NCBI GenBank assembly: GCA_964653655.1
Contig: CAZZHG010000002.1
Location: 29,145-93,144 of the forward strand
DNA from: CAZZHG01 sp964653655
GTDB taxonomy: Bacteria > Bdellovibrionota > FAC87 > UBA2466
Direction: 5' to 3'
Length of the DNA: 64,000 nucleotides
The translations under genes were made by a program, and so were the position numbers. The notes under the pieces are model-generated. The model was not told where the DNA came from, searched no databases, and was given only the letters and a program-made list of their open reading frames with translations. Positions 24,478 to 32,803 of the stretch are shown piece after piece. The stretch's first letter is position 1, and each line of letters opens with the position of its first letter.

Positions 24478-25807
24478 ATGGGTTTTGGTTGCGCTGCTCG
24501 CCGCTACCGCCGCGCAGGGCGCGACTAAAGTAGGCAACGGGGACGACGGCGCCGATCTCGAGGGTGGCGCGCCGGTCACGGACGGCGTTCTCATCGAAGC
24601 CCGCGATCTGGCGGTGAAGCGTCTCGAAGCTTTGAACGTGTCAGGCATCGCCGGGCTCGGCCAGCTCCTTCCGGAAGCCCGCGGCGCGAAGCTCGTCATG
24701 GCGAAGGAAGACGTGGAAGCCCGCGTACTCGAGGACGAAGGCGCCTTCCACGTGAACCTCATGGGCAAGGTTTACGCGCGCACGTTTCCCGAGTCCCACG
24801 CGGCCACCCGCTTCTTTCCGGCCGCTTTGAAGCTCGACAAGGATCAGTTGGTCGCCCTCCACATTCACGAAGCTTTGCACCGGGCGTTGCCGGAGAGCGC
24901 CCGTGAGGACGAGCAGGCGGTGGCCGAGATCACCCTCGCCATCACTTCCTCCGACTCGAACCACGATCGGGTCCGCCATACCGTCGAGAAACTCGTGCCG
25001 GAAGCAAGCGCTCCGGTTGCCGCAAACGGCGGCAAGCCGCCCGAAGTCGAGCATTTCAAGACGCCGTCTGAAATCGGCTACAAGTACACGCTGTACCAGA
25101 CCGGCAACTCGGACTCTCGTTTTCCAATTCAGGCGATGCACTCGGTGGTGAGCGATCTGTATCCCTTCGGCGGAATGAACGCGCCGTTCGGGTTCGGCAT
25201 CGAAGCTTCGCTCGTGCGCGATTCGAAGGGCAGCCACATGGGCCCCCTCGGTCTCTCGATGAAACTTCGCGCCTGGACGATTCGTGATTTCGCCATCGGC
25301 TTCTGGGCGAACGCTTCGCTCAACACTCTCTCGGCCGACGAGCTTCGTAATTCTCCGTTCGGACGCGACGTAGTTTCGGCCGGCATCTCGATGCGCAAGG
25401 AGCTGAAGCATCTATACGTCGAAAACCGCATCGGCATCAGCTTCGCGGGCGATGCATCCCATCATCTGGGGAAGGTGGACTATACTTACGACTACGGCCA
25501 CGTGTGGGACGTGCAAGTGAAGGCGGGCGCGAGAATCTGGAAGTTCGATCTCGGTCTCTACGGCGAAGTGCACCTCGCCGACCACTTGCGGGTTTCGGGC
25601 GGCGCATTCAATTATGACAGCGGAAGATACCGGATCGTCTCCGGCGGACCGGAAGTCGCGTTTCGCACGGACGACATGGTGGCGACGGTCTTCGGGCGCT
25701 TCCTGGTGGATGCCACCAAGGGAGCGAACTTCGACTATCTCGGAAACCTCCTCGGCGCCGGCGTGGCCCAGGGCGGAGTCGGAGCGAGTCTCGGATTCTT
25801 TTTCTAA
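24467..25807 (+). CDS. Exported protein with HEALH metal-site motif and outer-membrane-like C-terminal part
   Basis: 446 aa. A signal peptide ends near TAAQG-AT. Residues 134-138 are HEALH within LVALHIHEALHRALPES, followed by acidic E147-D148-E149, so a zinc-dependent (HEXXH) site is possible. From about 210 onward, alternating aromatic strands (YKYTLYQTGNSDSRF, GLYGEVHLADHLRVSGG, ending LGFFF) look like a beta-barrel or autotransporter-type domain, and the terminal Phe fits outer-membrane insertion. Similar proteins are common and uncharacterised in Bdellovibrio-type genomes. It starts within the TIGR02147 gene, implying co-expression. Confidence 0.68.
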   Translation: MDTKWVLVALLAATAAQGATKVGNGDDGADLEGGAPVTDGVLIEARDLAVKRLEALNVSGIAGLGQLLPEARGAKLVMAKEDVEARVLEDEGAFHVNLMGKVYARTFPESHAATRFFPAALKLDKDQLVALHIHEALHRALPESAREDEQAVAEITLAITSSDSNHDRVRHTVEKLVPEASAPVAANGGKPPEVEHFKTPSEIGYKYTLYQTGNSDSRFPIQAMHSVVSDLYPFGGMNAPFGFGIEASLVRDSKGSHMGPLGLSMKLRAWTIRDFAIGFWANASLNTLSADELRNSPFGRDVVSAGISMRKELKHLYVENRIGISFAGDASHHLGKVDYTYDYGHVWDVQVKAGARIWKFDLGLYGEVHLADHLRVSGGAFNYDSGRYRIVSGGPEVAFRTDDMVATVFGRFLVDATKGANFDYLGNLLGAGVAQGGVGASLGFFF

Positions 25808-25819
25808 GGGGTAGGGGCG

Positions 25820-26479
25820 ATGAAGCGCGTTGGTTGGTGGATTGAAATTGCCGTTTTGGTTTTCGCGCTCACGGGCTGCGCGGACTGGTCGATCGGCAAG
25901 AAGGAGTACCCGACGGTCGCCGTCGCCTATTCCCTCGATGCCGTCAAACAGATCTCCCCGACGATTACCGACGGAGACGATCCGCTTACCTACGGCCAGG
26001 CCCGTTACGACGTCGGCCCCGCCAGCCGGCTGCTTCTGCGCTACGAAAGTTTCGCGACCTACACGGATAAAGTGGATGTATCTGGCGCCAAGAAGGTGAA
26101 GGTGCAGATCACCGTCGAATCGGATCCCGCCGAAGCCCGTACTCGATTGAAACTCTGCCCGCTCGTCGCCGACTGGATGATGCTTGCGACGTGGCGCTCT
26201 GCCCATCCTTTCGGTCCGGGCGGCCAGTGGCAAACCCAAGGGGCGGACTTCGAAACCGTTTCCTGCATTTCGGCCGATGCGGTGCCCGCTTCGCCGGACC
26301 CTTCGTTCAAGCCGGAAGACCTTCTCTTCGACATGACCCAGTGGTTCATCGATTTCCCCCGGGGCCGCGGCCTCAATTACGGTTGGGTTTTGACCGCCAC
26401 TTCCGACGTTCGTCTCGTTGGCGAGACCTCGGGGGCCCATTCGCCCCGCGTCTTCTTCGAAAAATTTCTCGGCTTCTGA
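25820..26479 (+). CDS. Lipoprotein of unknown function
   Basis: 219 aa with lipobox LTGC (lipid-attached Cys near residue 20). The mature region is beta-rich (LLLRYESFATYTDKVDVSGAKKV, YGWVLTATSDVRLVGETSG) with two cysteines in a loop of about 40 residues, suggesting a single extracytoplasmic beta-sandwich. It resembles carbohydrate-binding or DNRLRE-type domains in general style, but no diagnostic motif is seen. ATG at 25820 follows AGGGGTAGGGG, 12 bp after the HEXXH protein, so it belongs to the same operon. Confidence 0.62.
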   Translation: MKRVGWWIEIAVLVFALTGCADWSIGKKEYPTVAVAYSLDAVKQISPTITDGDDPLTYGQARYDVGPASRLLLRYESFATYTDKVDVSGAKKVKVQITVESDPAEARTRLKLCPLVADWMMLATWRSAHPFGPGGQWQTQGADFETVSCISADAVPASPDPSFKPEDLLFDMTQWFIDFPRGRGLNYGWVLTATSDVRLVGETSGAHSPRVFFEKFLGF

Positions 26480-26592
26480 GTTACACCGGATTGTCTTGCC
26501 CGACGCTCCAAATCACGCGAAAACCGCCTTGGAAAAGGCTGTCCGAACCCAGCCATTCCGGCTAGGATTTTGCGGATATCCCGGAGGCATCC

Positions 26593-27381
26593 ATGGCGTC
26601 TAAAACAGCCCTGATAACGGGGGCCTCGAGCGGTCTCGGGGTCGAGTTCCTGAAACTCTATGCCGCGGACGGTTACGATCTGATTCTGGTCGCCCGCTCC
26701 GAGGGAAAGCTGAAAGAGATAGCGGCGGGCCTAGAAAAATCCCACTCCATCAAGGCTCATGTTCTCACCTGCGATCTTTCGGAACCCGGTTCTCCGGACA
26801 CACTGTTTGCGCAAATCGAAAAGAAGGGACTCACCGTCGATGCTCTCGTGAACAACGCGGGCTACGGAGACTTCGGATTTTTTACGGAGACGAGTCTCGA
26901 GAAAGAATTGGGGATGATGCAGCTGAACATGGTTTCGCTCGCTCATCTCACGAAGCTCTGCTTGAAGGGCATGAAGAAACGCGGCTCTGGAGAAATCCTC
27001 AACGTCGCTTCCACCGCGGCCTTTCAGCCGGGGCCCCTCATGGCGATTTACTACGCGACGAAAGCGTTCGTGCTTTCCTTCTCGGAAGCTTTGAACAACG
27101 AGCTCGCGGGGACGGGCGTGAAGGTGTCGGCGCTTTGCCCCGGCCCAACGGAAACCGGATTCGTGAAAGCGGCCGCGATGGAAGAGTCGAAGCTCTTCAA
27201 GCAGGGCGGAGTAATGGCGGCCGATACCGTCGCGCGCATCGGCTACCAGGGAGTGAAGGCGGGCCGACCGGTCGTCATTCCCGGTTTGCGCAACAAGGTG
27301 ATGGCCCAGGGTCATCGGTTTTTTCCGCGGACGTTGCTCACCAGCGTAGTCCGGCGCGTGCAAGCGAGGGCCGGTACCTAA
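26593..27381 (+). CDS. Short-chain dehydrogenase/reductase (DltE-like)
   Basis: 262 aa classical SDR of the COG0300 type. TGASSGLG cofactor loop, ARSEGKL, NNAGYGDFG, and the catalytic YYATKAFVLSFSEAL with upstream NVASTAAFQPGP are all present, as is the CPGPTETGF loop. It should be an NAD(P)-dependent oxidoreductase acting on a hydroxyl or keto group of a small or lipid substrate. Start is ATG 26593 after GGAGG. The kinase gene begins 1 bp after its stop, so the two are probably co-transcribed though unrelated in function. Confidence 0.85.
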   Translation: MASKTALITGASSGLGVEFLKLYAADGYDLILVARSEGKLKEIAAGLEKSHSIKAHVLTCDLSEPGSPDTLFAQIEKKGLTVDALVNNAGYGDFGFFTETSLEKELGMMQLNMVSLAHLTKLCLKGMKKRGSGEILNVASTAAFQPGPLMAIYYATKAFVLSFSEALNNELAGTGVKVSALCPGPTETGFVKAAAMEESKLFKQGGVMAADTVARIGYQGVKAGRPVVIPGLRNKVMAQGHRFFPRTLLTSVVRRVQARAGT

Positions 27382-27382
27382 C

Positions 27383-28798
27383 GTGCGCTGGGCGGACTTT
27401 CAAACCGAGAAAGAGATCGGGCGCGGGGCGACCGCGCGGGTCTGGCTCGCCCGGCGCGTCGGCGAGCCCGATCCGATCTGTTTGAAGGTCTTTCACCCGG
27501 GACTCGGCGAAGCGGCCGAGCGGCGCATTTTGCGCGAAGCCGAGCTCTCGGCGAGCCTCGTCCATCCGAACATCGTGCGCGTGATGGGCCCGGTCGAGGA
27601 GCACGACACGGCGGTTCTCGCCCTAGAATATTTCGACGGCGGCAATCTCGAACTGTTTCAGGCGAGTCTTCCCTACGTGCTTCCGGAAGTTTCCGTCGCG
27701 CTCACCATCGAAATGCTGAAGGCGCTCGAGTTCGCTCATTCCCTCGGCGTCATCCACAGGGACATGAAGCCCGCCAACGTTTTGCTCGATAAGGCCGGTC
27801 GCGTGGCGCTTGCCGACTTCGGTCTCGCCAGAATCACGGGCAGCGAATTGACCACGTCGCTCGGGCTGCTCGGTTCCGTCGACTACATGTCGCCCGAGCA
27901 GGTCATCGGCGAGTCCGCCGCGGCGGCGTCCGATCTGTTCTCGGTCACTTCCGTTCTTTACTACCTTGTCACCGGCACGCGCCCGTTCACCCGGGTCACG
28001 GCGGTCGCCACCATGAACGCCATCCGCGAGGAAAATCCGGAGCCGCCCCAGAAGAGAAATCCGAAAATCAGTGCGGAGCTTTCCCGGCTCATTTTGAAAG
28101 GGCTGCAAAAGAACCCGGCCGCGCGTTTCAGTAGCGCCGCCGAGTATCGGGCCGCCTTGGAGCAATACCTTTCGGAAATCGGGCTTCGCACTTTCTCCTT
28201 CGCCGAATGGAAGCGCGATCCGTCCAGTCAGACGATGGCGAATCTGGAGCTCTCGGCCGAGGCGCTCATTCGCAACGCCGAGGGCTGGCTCGCGAAGGGG
28301 CAGTGGGGGAAATTCCTGCAGACTCTCGGGCATCTTTCGCTGAAAGCGCCGAACACGCCGGCGCTTGCCCGCCTCACTAAGGCTTACCGTAGCGTTCGCC
28401 GGCGCCGCCGCAAGGCCGCCGTCCTCCTCTGGTCCGGCGCGGCCGCGGCCGTGTTGCTTTTGGTTTGGGGCGTATGGTTCCGAGCTCCTTCGGCGCCTCC
28501 CGCGCCCCCGGTGGCCGCCGTTCCGGCTCCCGCGCCCGCTCGTCCGGCGAGAGTCGCGAAAGGGGCGAAGGTCGCCAAAGTGGAAAAGGCGCCCGCGCCG
28601 CCCAGTGGAAAAATCGATTTCCAGATTCCCGAAAACGTCACTGCCTACTGGGACGGCAAGAAAATCGATCCGAAGAAGGGCCTCGTCGGAGAAAAGCTCG
28701 GCGAGCACTGGATTTTGCTCGAGCGCGAGGGGTTCGATCCCATTCGAAGCAAGGTTCAAGTAAGAGCGGACGTTCCCACGGTCATCAAAGTCGATTGA
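27383..28798 (+). CDS. Membrane Ser/Thr protein kinase with extracytoplasmic tail
   Basis: 471 aa Hanks-type kinase. Glycine loop GRGATARVWLA (13-23), Lys35 in CLKVF, HRDMKPANVLL (HRD 125-127), DFG 145-147 and the SPEQ/APE-equivalent region are intact, so it should be active. After the kinase domain (to about 262) comes a linker, an Arg-rich stretch, one membrane segment (345-366), a Pro/Ala/Lys-rich spacer and a short PEGA-like domain (about 412-470). GTG start at 27383. The FHA-containing sigma-54 activator follows 12 bp downstream; FHA domains bind phosphothreonine, so this kinase is a natural partner. Confidence 0.88.
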   Translation: MRWADFQTEKEIGRGATARVWLARRVGEPDPICLKVFHPGLGEAAERRILREAELSASLVHPNIVRVMGPVEEHDTAVLALEYFDGGNLELFQASLPYVLPEVSVALTIEMLKALEFAHSLGVIHRDMKPANVLLDKAGRVALADFGLARITGSELTTSLGLLGSVDYMSPEQVIGESAAAASDLFSVTSVLYYLVTGTRPFTRVTAVATMNAIREENPEPPQKRNPKISAELSRLILKGLQKNPAARFSSAAEYRAALEQYLSEIGLRTFSFAEWKRDPSSQTMANLELSAEALIRNAEGWLAKGQWGKFLQTLGHLSLKAPNTPALARLTKAYRSVRRRRRKAAVLLWSGAAAAVLLLVWGVWFRAPSAPPAPPVAAVPAPAPARPARVAKGAKVAKVEKAPAPPSGKIDFQIPENVTAYWDGKKIDPKKGLVGEKLGEHWILLEREGFDPIRSKVQVRADVPTVIKVD

Positions 28799-28810
28799 GC
28801 GGAGAAGAGT

Positions 28811-30520
28811 ATGTGGCTTCACATCTGCGAGGGCGGAGACGAACGGCTGGACAAACCGGTGACCACGGTCGGCGTCGGGCAGGGCTGCGACGTTCAACTC
28901 GATAGCCTCGCCGACGGCACTTGGTTTTCGCTGAGAAGGGAAGGGGACGCGGTCGAAGTTCTCCCCGGTGAGGAATCGGTTCGGGTGAACGGCAAGCGCG
29001 TCTCCGGAAGCCGATTGCTGCTCGACGGAGACCGGCTCGAGGCGGGCAATCAAGCCTTCTTGTTTTTGCGTAATCCGATCAAGTCCGGCGACGGAAAAGA
29101 AGTTCTCGCTTCCAAGTGCCTGGAACTTTTGTCGGGGCTCGCCGCGGGGATCGGGCGCGGGGCGGACGTCGCTCTGGAGGACACTCTCGAAGCGCTCGTG
29201 GAGCTAGCCGGAGCGGAGTCGGGTCATCTCGTCGTCGAGAGTGAGCGCAGCGGCGGCTGGGCCATCGCCGCGAGCGTCGGCACCGAAGGGACCGGGCGCA
29301 AAGAGCTTCTTTCGAACACGGTGCTTAGGGAAGCCATCGCCTGCCGGCGCGCCGTACACGTGGAAAGTATCGTCGGTCATCCGTGGGCGGCGAATGCTTC
29401 GCTTCTCGGAACGCGGATTTTTTCCATCGCCTGCTTGCCGCTTTTCGTATCGGGGCGCTGTTTCGGTTGCGTCTACCTATATACGCGTACTCCCGGTAAA
29501 TCGATTCAACGGGAGCGGCTCGACGATCTCGCGGTGCTCGCGACGCAGGCGGCTCTGCTGCTCGCCTCTGAAAGCCGCGCTGGACGCTCGCGCGGGCGCG
29601 CGCCGGAAGCACCCAAGCTCTCTTTTTCGGAAGGGCCGATGCAGGCCTTGGAAGAGCGTCTCGGCAAGCTCGCCCCGAGCGATCTCAATCTTCTCGTCGT
29701 CGGCGAGACGGGAACCGGCAAGGAACTGATCGCCCGCGCCATCCACGGCCGGAGCCGGCGCGCGAGCGGCCCTTTCGTGGCGGTGAACTGCGGAGCCCTC
29801 CCACCGACTCTCATCGAATCGGTTTTGTTCGGCTACCAAAAGGGTGCTTTCACCGGGGCCGATCGCGATACGAAGGGAAAGTTCGCCGCCGCCGATGGAG
29901 GAACCCTCTTTCTCGACGAGATTGGTGACTTGCCGCTGGACCTCCAGGTGAAACTCCTTCGCGCCCTGCAAGAACGGCAGATCGAGCCGCTTGGCGCGAC
30001 TCGTCCCGTGTCGGTGGATTTGCGCGTCGTCGCCGCCACCCACCGCGATCTCAAGGGGCTCGTTAGAGACGGAAAATTCCGCGAGGACCTTTTCTATCGT
30101 CTGGCCGGCGCGGCCCTCGAAGTTCCGCCGCTAAGGGAACGGGCCGGCGACATTCTGCCGCTCGCGAAGCTCTTCCTCGCGCGCGCGGGCGAGGGGTTCG
30201 CGCTTTCGGAAGGAGCGATCGAGCGCCTTGTTGCCCATCGCTGGCCTGGCAATGTTCGCGAGCTGGAGCAGGTGATCGCCCGGGCCGCGGCCCTGGCCTC
30301 GGGCCAAACCGTGGAAGTGGGCGATCTGGAAATCCAGGAAACCGAGTCACCGATGGCGACGGAGTTTCGTCAGGCTCGTGGCGCGTACAGCATTGAGCTC
30401 GTGCAGCGCGCACTCGCCCGCATGGGCGGAAGCAGAAGCCGTGCGGCGGCGGCTCTCGGAATTTCGGAGCGGACCCTATATCGGATCCTGGCGTCAGACA
30501 TCGAAGGCAGTTCGGTCTGA
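28811..30520 (+). CDS. FHA-GAF-AAA+ sigma-54-dependent transcriptional activator
   Basis: 569 aa. Domains in order: FHA (about 1-90), GAF (about 105-255), AAA+ sigma-54 interaction domain with Walker A GETGTGKE (298-305), GAFTGA loop (345-350) and Walker B GGTLFLDEIG (363-372), and a Fis-type HTH at the C-terminus (ALGISERTLYRIL). The intact GAFTGA loop means it can remodel sigma-54 polymerase. A sigma-54 promoter with an upstream palindrome lies immediately after the gene, whose stop codon is inside the palindrome, so genes 30608-32749 are the obvious target. The FHA domain suggests control by the kinase upstream. Confidence 0.92.
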   Translation: MWLHICEGGDERLDKPVTTVGVGQGCDVQLDSLADGTWFSLRREGDAVEVLPGEESVRVNGKRVSGSRLLLDGDRLEAGNQAFLFLRNPIKSGDGKEVLASKCLELLSGLAAGIGRGADVALEDTLEALVELAGAESGHLVVESERSGGWAIAASVGTEGTGRKELLSNTVLREAIACRRAVHVESIVGHPWAANASLLGTRIFSIACLPLFVSGRCFGCVYLYTRTPGKSIQRERLDDLAVLATQAALLLASESRAGRSRGRAPEAPKLSFSEGPMQALEERLGKLAPSDLNLLVVGETGTGKELIARAIHGRSRRASGPFVAVNCGALPPTLIESVLFGYQKGAFTGADRDTKGKFAAADGGTLFLDEIGDLPLDLQVKLLRALQERQIEPLGATRPVSVDLRVVAATHRDLKGLVRDGKFREDLFYRLAGAALEVPPLRERAGDILPLAKLFLARAGEGFALSEGAIERLVAHRWPGNVRELEQVIARAAALASGQTVEVGDLEIQETESPMATEFRQARGAYSIELVQRALARMGGSRSRAAAALGISERTLYRILASDIEGSSV

Positions 30521-30534
30521 CAAATTTGTCAGAC
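30493..30534 (+). promoter_or_regulatory. Upstream activator site: 20-bp palindrome plus half-site
   Basis: 30515-30534 is a perfect 20-bp palindrome with arms GTCTGACAAA. A further GTCAGAC at 30493-30499 repeats the half-site 22 bp earlier. The palindrome centre is about 64 bp before the predicted transcription start of the sigma-54 promoter. This is the expected place for an enhancer bound by the Fis-type HTH of the activator encoded just upstream, whose stop codon (30518-30520) lies within it. Confidence 0.65.
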
Positions 30535-30561
30535 GCGAGGTGACAGCCAAGGCTGCCCGGC

Positions 30562-30578
30562 CCGGCACGGCCGTTGCA
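30562..30578 (+). promoter_or_regulatory. Sigma-54 (-24/-12) promoter
   Basis: GGCACG (from 30564) and TTGCA (30574-30578) match the sigma-54 consensus TGGCACG-N4-TTGCW except for the first T. The GG and GC dinucleotides are separated by exactly 10 nt. Predicted start of transcription is about 30589, 19 nt before the ATG at 30608, with GAAAGGAGG between. Confidence 0.8.
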
Positions 30579-30607
30579 CAAGTGCCCGGCATCGAAAGGA
30601 GGCTCGG

Positions 30608-31519
30608 ATGAGCGTCGTTAAAAAGTGGAAGGGCCAGATTCCCTGGCCCGCAATCTTTGCCGTATTTGTTCTCGGTGCCCTCGGAATGTCGGTCAGCGGT
30701 TATTCGGAAACTTATAATTTCTATTTCGAGAAGAAGAAGCCGGATGCCGAGGAGGCGGGTCCCGCGGCACCGCCCACGCAAGTCGTCGCTCCGGCGGCGG
30801 CGCCGCAGCCGATAGTAATCAACAACACGAACAACGTCGGCACTCCGACCGCGGTGACGACGAACAACACCGGTGTCGCGCCGATCGCCCCGGTGGCTCC
30901 CGTCGCCCCCGTGGCGCCGATACTTGCGGCGCCTCCGGCGGCGATCGTGGTCGCCGATCCGGCGACTACGAGAGACGTTTTTCAGAAAGCGGAAGCGCGC
31001 TCACCGTGGCACATGGGCCTGACCGGAATGGCGTTCCTTCAGGAGTATCCGAAGTCCTACGTCTCCCAGGGGGAGAAGCAATCCTACAAGAGCCTGGAGC
31101 CGACTTGGGGCGGGCTCGTGTCGCTGGGGTACAACTTCTCGAAAACGGTCGGAATCAATCTCTACGGCGGCCTCCGGGTGGCGGACTTTCAGAATAAGAG
31201 AACCTACGCTCATTTGGGCGCGGACCTCGAGCTCATCCCTTTCCGCATTTCGATCTCCGATCGGCACGATCTCTTCGAGCTCGGATTTCTCTTCGGAGGA
31301 AGCACGGCGCTCGCCGCGAGGGACAATGACGCCCAGCTGGCCCAAGGCACGTTGACCCCGTCCCAAAGCTCCATCGCCAAGGGGTCGGGCAACTGGGGAA
31401 CGATTCACGCTGGCGTGAGAGTGAATCTCAACGTCACGCCGGAGTTCGGCATCACGACCTCCGCGCGCGCGAACTTGGGCTACATCCTCTTCGAGGGCGG
31501 CCTTTCGGCCCGCCTCTAA
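30608..31519 (+). CDS. Outer-membrane-like protein with Pro/Ala-rich spacer, sigma-54 controlled
   Basis: 303 aa. An N-terminal hydrophobic segment (about 13-32) is either an uncleaved anchor or a long signal. Residues about 50-120 are low complexity and include a PVA/APV repeat run. From about 135 to the end, strands such as WGGLVSLGYNFSKTVGINLYGGLRVADF and ITTSARANLGYILFEGGLSARL form a small beta-barrel-like domain. No family recognised. It is the first gene behind a sigma-54 promoter and is followed by two lipoprotein genes at 15-bp spacing, so the three products may form one envelope assembly. Confidence 0.7.
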   Translation: MSVVKKWKGQIPWPAIFAVFVLGALGMSVSGYSETYNFYFEKKKPDAEEAGPAAPPTQVVAPAAAPQPIVINNTNNVGTPTAVTTNNTGVAPIAPVAPVAPVAPILAAPPAAIVVADPATTRDVFQKAEARSPWHMGLTGMAFLQEYPKSYVSQGEKQSYKSLEPTWGGLVSLGYNFSKTVGINLYGGLRVADFQNKRTYAHLGADLELIPFRISISDRHDLFELGFLFGGSTALAARDNDAQLAQGTLTPSQSSIAKGSGNWGTIHAGVRVNLNVTPEFGITTSARANLGYILFEGGLSARL

Positions 31520-31534
31520 TAAAGGAGATTTGCG

Positions 31535-32158
31535 ATGAAACACTTATTGATCCTCATGGCTCTGTTGGCGCTGATGATGCTGGGAGGCTGCCGGCTCGAT
31601 CCGGACGGCCTGCTGGGCAACGACCCCGCGGACAAGGAAGAGGAAGTCCTCCACTCCTCGGATGCGTACTCTCTCTGCCGCGATCAAAATGTGATCGTCG
31701 GTGAGGTGCAAAACGCCGCGAGCTGCGCGACCCCGGCCAATCTTCGGGAGCTGCTGGCCGGTTTCGTCGCGGGCAAGAACAACATGGTCCGCCTCTCCTT
31801 CAATAAGATGTGGGATGGGACGTATCCGAAACTGATTCAGCTCCAGTACCACACCTGGGAAAGCGGGAAGTCTGGCGCCGCAAAAAATACGACGTGCCAG
31901 CTTCTGACCGGGACGTCCTCCACGCGGGAGTACGAGTGCAAGCTCGATCTGGGGGTTAACGCCAGCAGCTGGGCGCACTACACCTTCCAGTCGATGACGT
32001 TGGGGCACGACACCTGTGCCTCGAAAGCGGTGTACACGGCAAGCTTCCTGTACGATCTCTGCAACGAACCGGGCGTTTACTATTCCACGTCCGACATCAC
32101 GGTGTACTTCAACCGGGAACCGTGGCCGGCCCTCAACCCCTGGGAAGAAAAACCCTAA
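31535..32158 (+). CDS. Cys-containing lipoprotein A of sigma-54 operon
   Basis: 207 aa with lipobox LGGC (Cys19). The mature protein has conserved-looking cysteines (YSLC, ASCATP, NTTCQ, YECKLD, HDTCAS, YDLCNEP). It aligns along most of its length with the next gene product: xxYxxC, C-x-xP-x-x-L, LxFxxxxDG(T/S)xP, (E/T)YECK, (G/A)HxxC and C-(N)EP. The pair are therefore paralogues. No known family recognised. AAAGGAG precedes the ATG. Confidence 0.68.
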   Translation: MKHLLILMALLALMMLGGCRLDPDGLLGNDPADKEEEVLHSSDAYSLCRDQNVIVGEVQNAASCATPANLRELLAGFVAGKNNMVRLSFNKMWDGTYPKLIQLQYHTWESGKSGAAKNTTCQLLTGTSSTREYECKLDLGVNASSWAHYTFQSMTLGHDTCASKAVYTASFLYDLCNEPGVYYSTSDITVYFNREPWPALNPWEEKP

Positions 32159-32173
32159 ACACGGAGAGAGAGC

Positions 32174-32749
32174 ATGAAACGCGCAAAATGGCTGTTTGCC
32201 GCCGCGATCTGCCTCGCGGGTTGTTCGAGTGAGTTGAAGATTCAGTCCGGGAGCGACGCGGAGAAATATTGCCGGGAGCGGGAAATGTACCGGCAGACTT
32301 ATTCGCTGAACGGGACGTGCCTGGCTCCTCCCGAGCTTGAAACCTATCTCGAGCCGAGCGAATCGATTCCGACCGCGGCGAAGCTGACGTTTCGCCGGTT
32401 GCTCGACGGGTCGCTTCCCACGCTCGAGGAGGTTTGGTACAGCCACTTCGATCAGTCCACGCAACTCGGCGTGCCGTTCGCGCTCGATTGCGCGGCCGCC
32501 GTGACGAGCGCCGACGGGGAAAGGCGTACCTACGAGTGCAAGGTTCCGAAAGCCTTCCAGCAGCCCTCTGGAAAATTCGTGATGAGCTCCTTGAGTGTCG
32601 CCCATGAGCACTGTGGGACGTCGGCGGGCTACGTCTCCCAATACCGCAATTCGGGGTGCGAACCGGATCACAAGGGTTACTCCCTCGCGCTCTCGAGCCT
32701 CGCTACCTACGCGGGATCGATCCGGCTGCCCGACATCCAATGGGAATGA
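32174..32749 (+). CDS. Cys-containing lipoprotein B, paralogue of the preceding gene
   Basis: 191 aa with lipobox LAGC (Cys near 17). Shares the cysteine framework and the LxFxxLLDGSLPTLEE, RTYECKVPK and AHEHCG blocks with the lipoprotein 15 bp upstream. Both are small extracytoplasmic domains, probably disulphide-stabilised and tethered to a membrane. Last gene of the sigma-54 operon; a hairpin at 32759 follows 10 bp after the stop. Confidence 0.68.
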   Translation: MKRAKWLFAAAICLAGCSSELKIQSGSDAEKYCREREMYRQTYSLNGTCLAPPELETYLEPSESIPTAAKLTFRRLLDGSLPTLEEVWYSHFDQSTQLGVPFALDCAAAVTSADGERRTYECKVPKAFQQPSGKFVMSSLSVAHEHCGTSAGYVSQYRNSGCEPDHKGYSLALSSLATYAGSIRLPDIQWE

Positions 32750-32752
32750 AAT

Positions 32753-32788
32753 AAAAAAGGGGGAGCAGCCTTTCGGCCGCTCCCCCCA
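32753..32788 (-). terminator. Intrinsic terminator, probably bidirectional
   Basis: GGGGGAGC-A-GCC pairs with GGC-C-GCTCCCCC around a TTTC loop (32759-32787). On the minus strand the stem is followed by a run of T residues (AAAAAA at 32753-32758 on the plus strand), so it is a good terminator for the FKBP gene. It also lies just after the plus-strand lipoprotein operon. Confidence 0.75.
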
Positions 32789-32803
32789 CCGGATAAACGC
32801 CTT

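Noticed and set aside
27623..29053. Long minus-strand open frame of 476 codons opposite the kinase
   Set aside because: Its translation is Arg/Gly/His-rich without any motif, and the plus strand encodes an unmistakable kinase and activator. It is a high-GC shadow frame.
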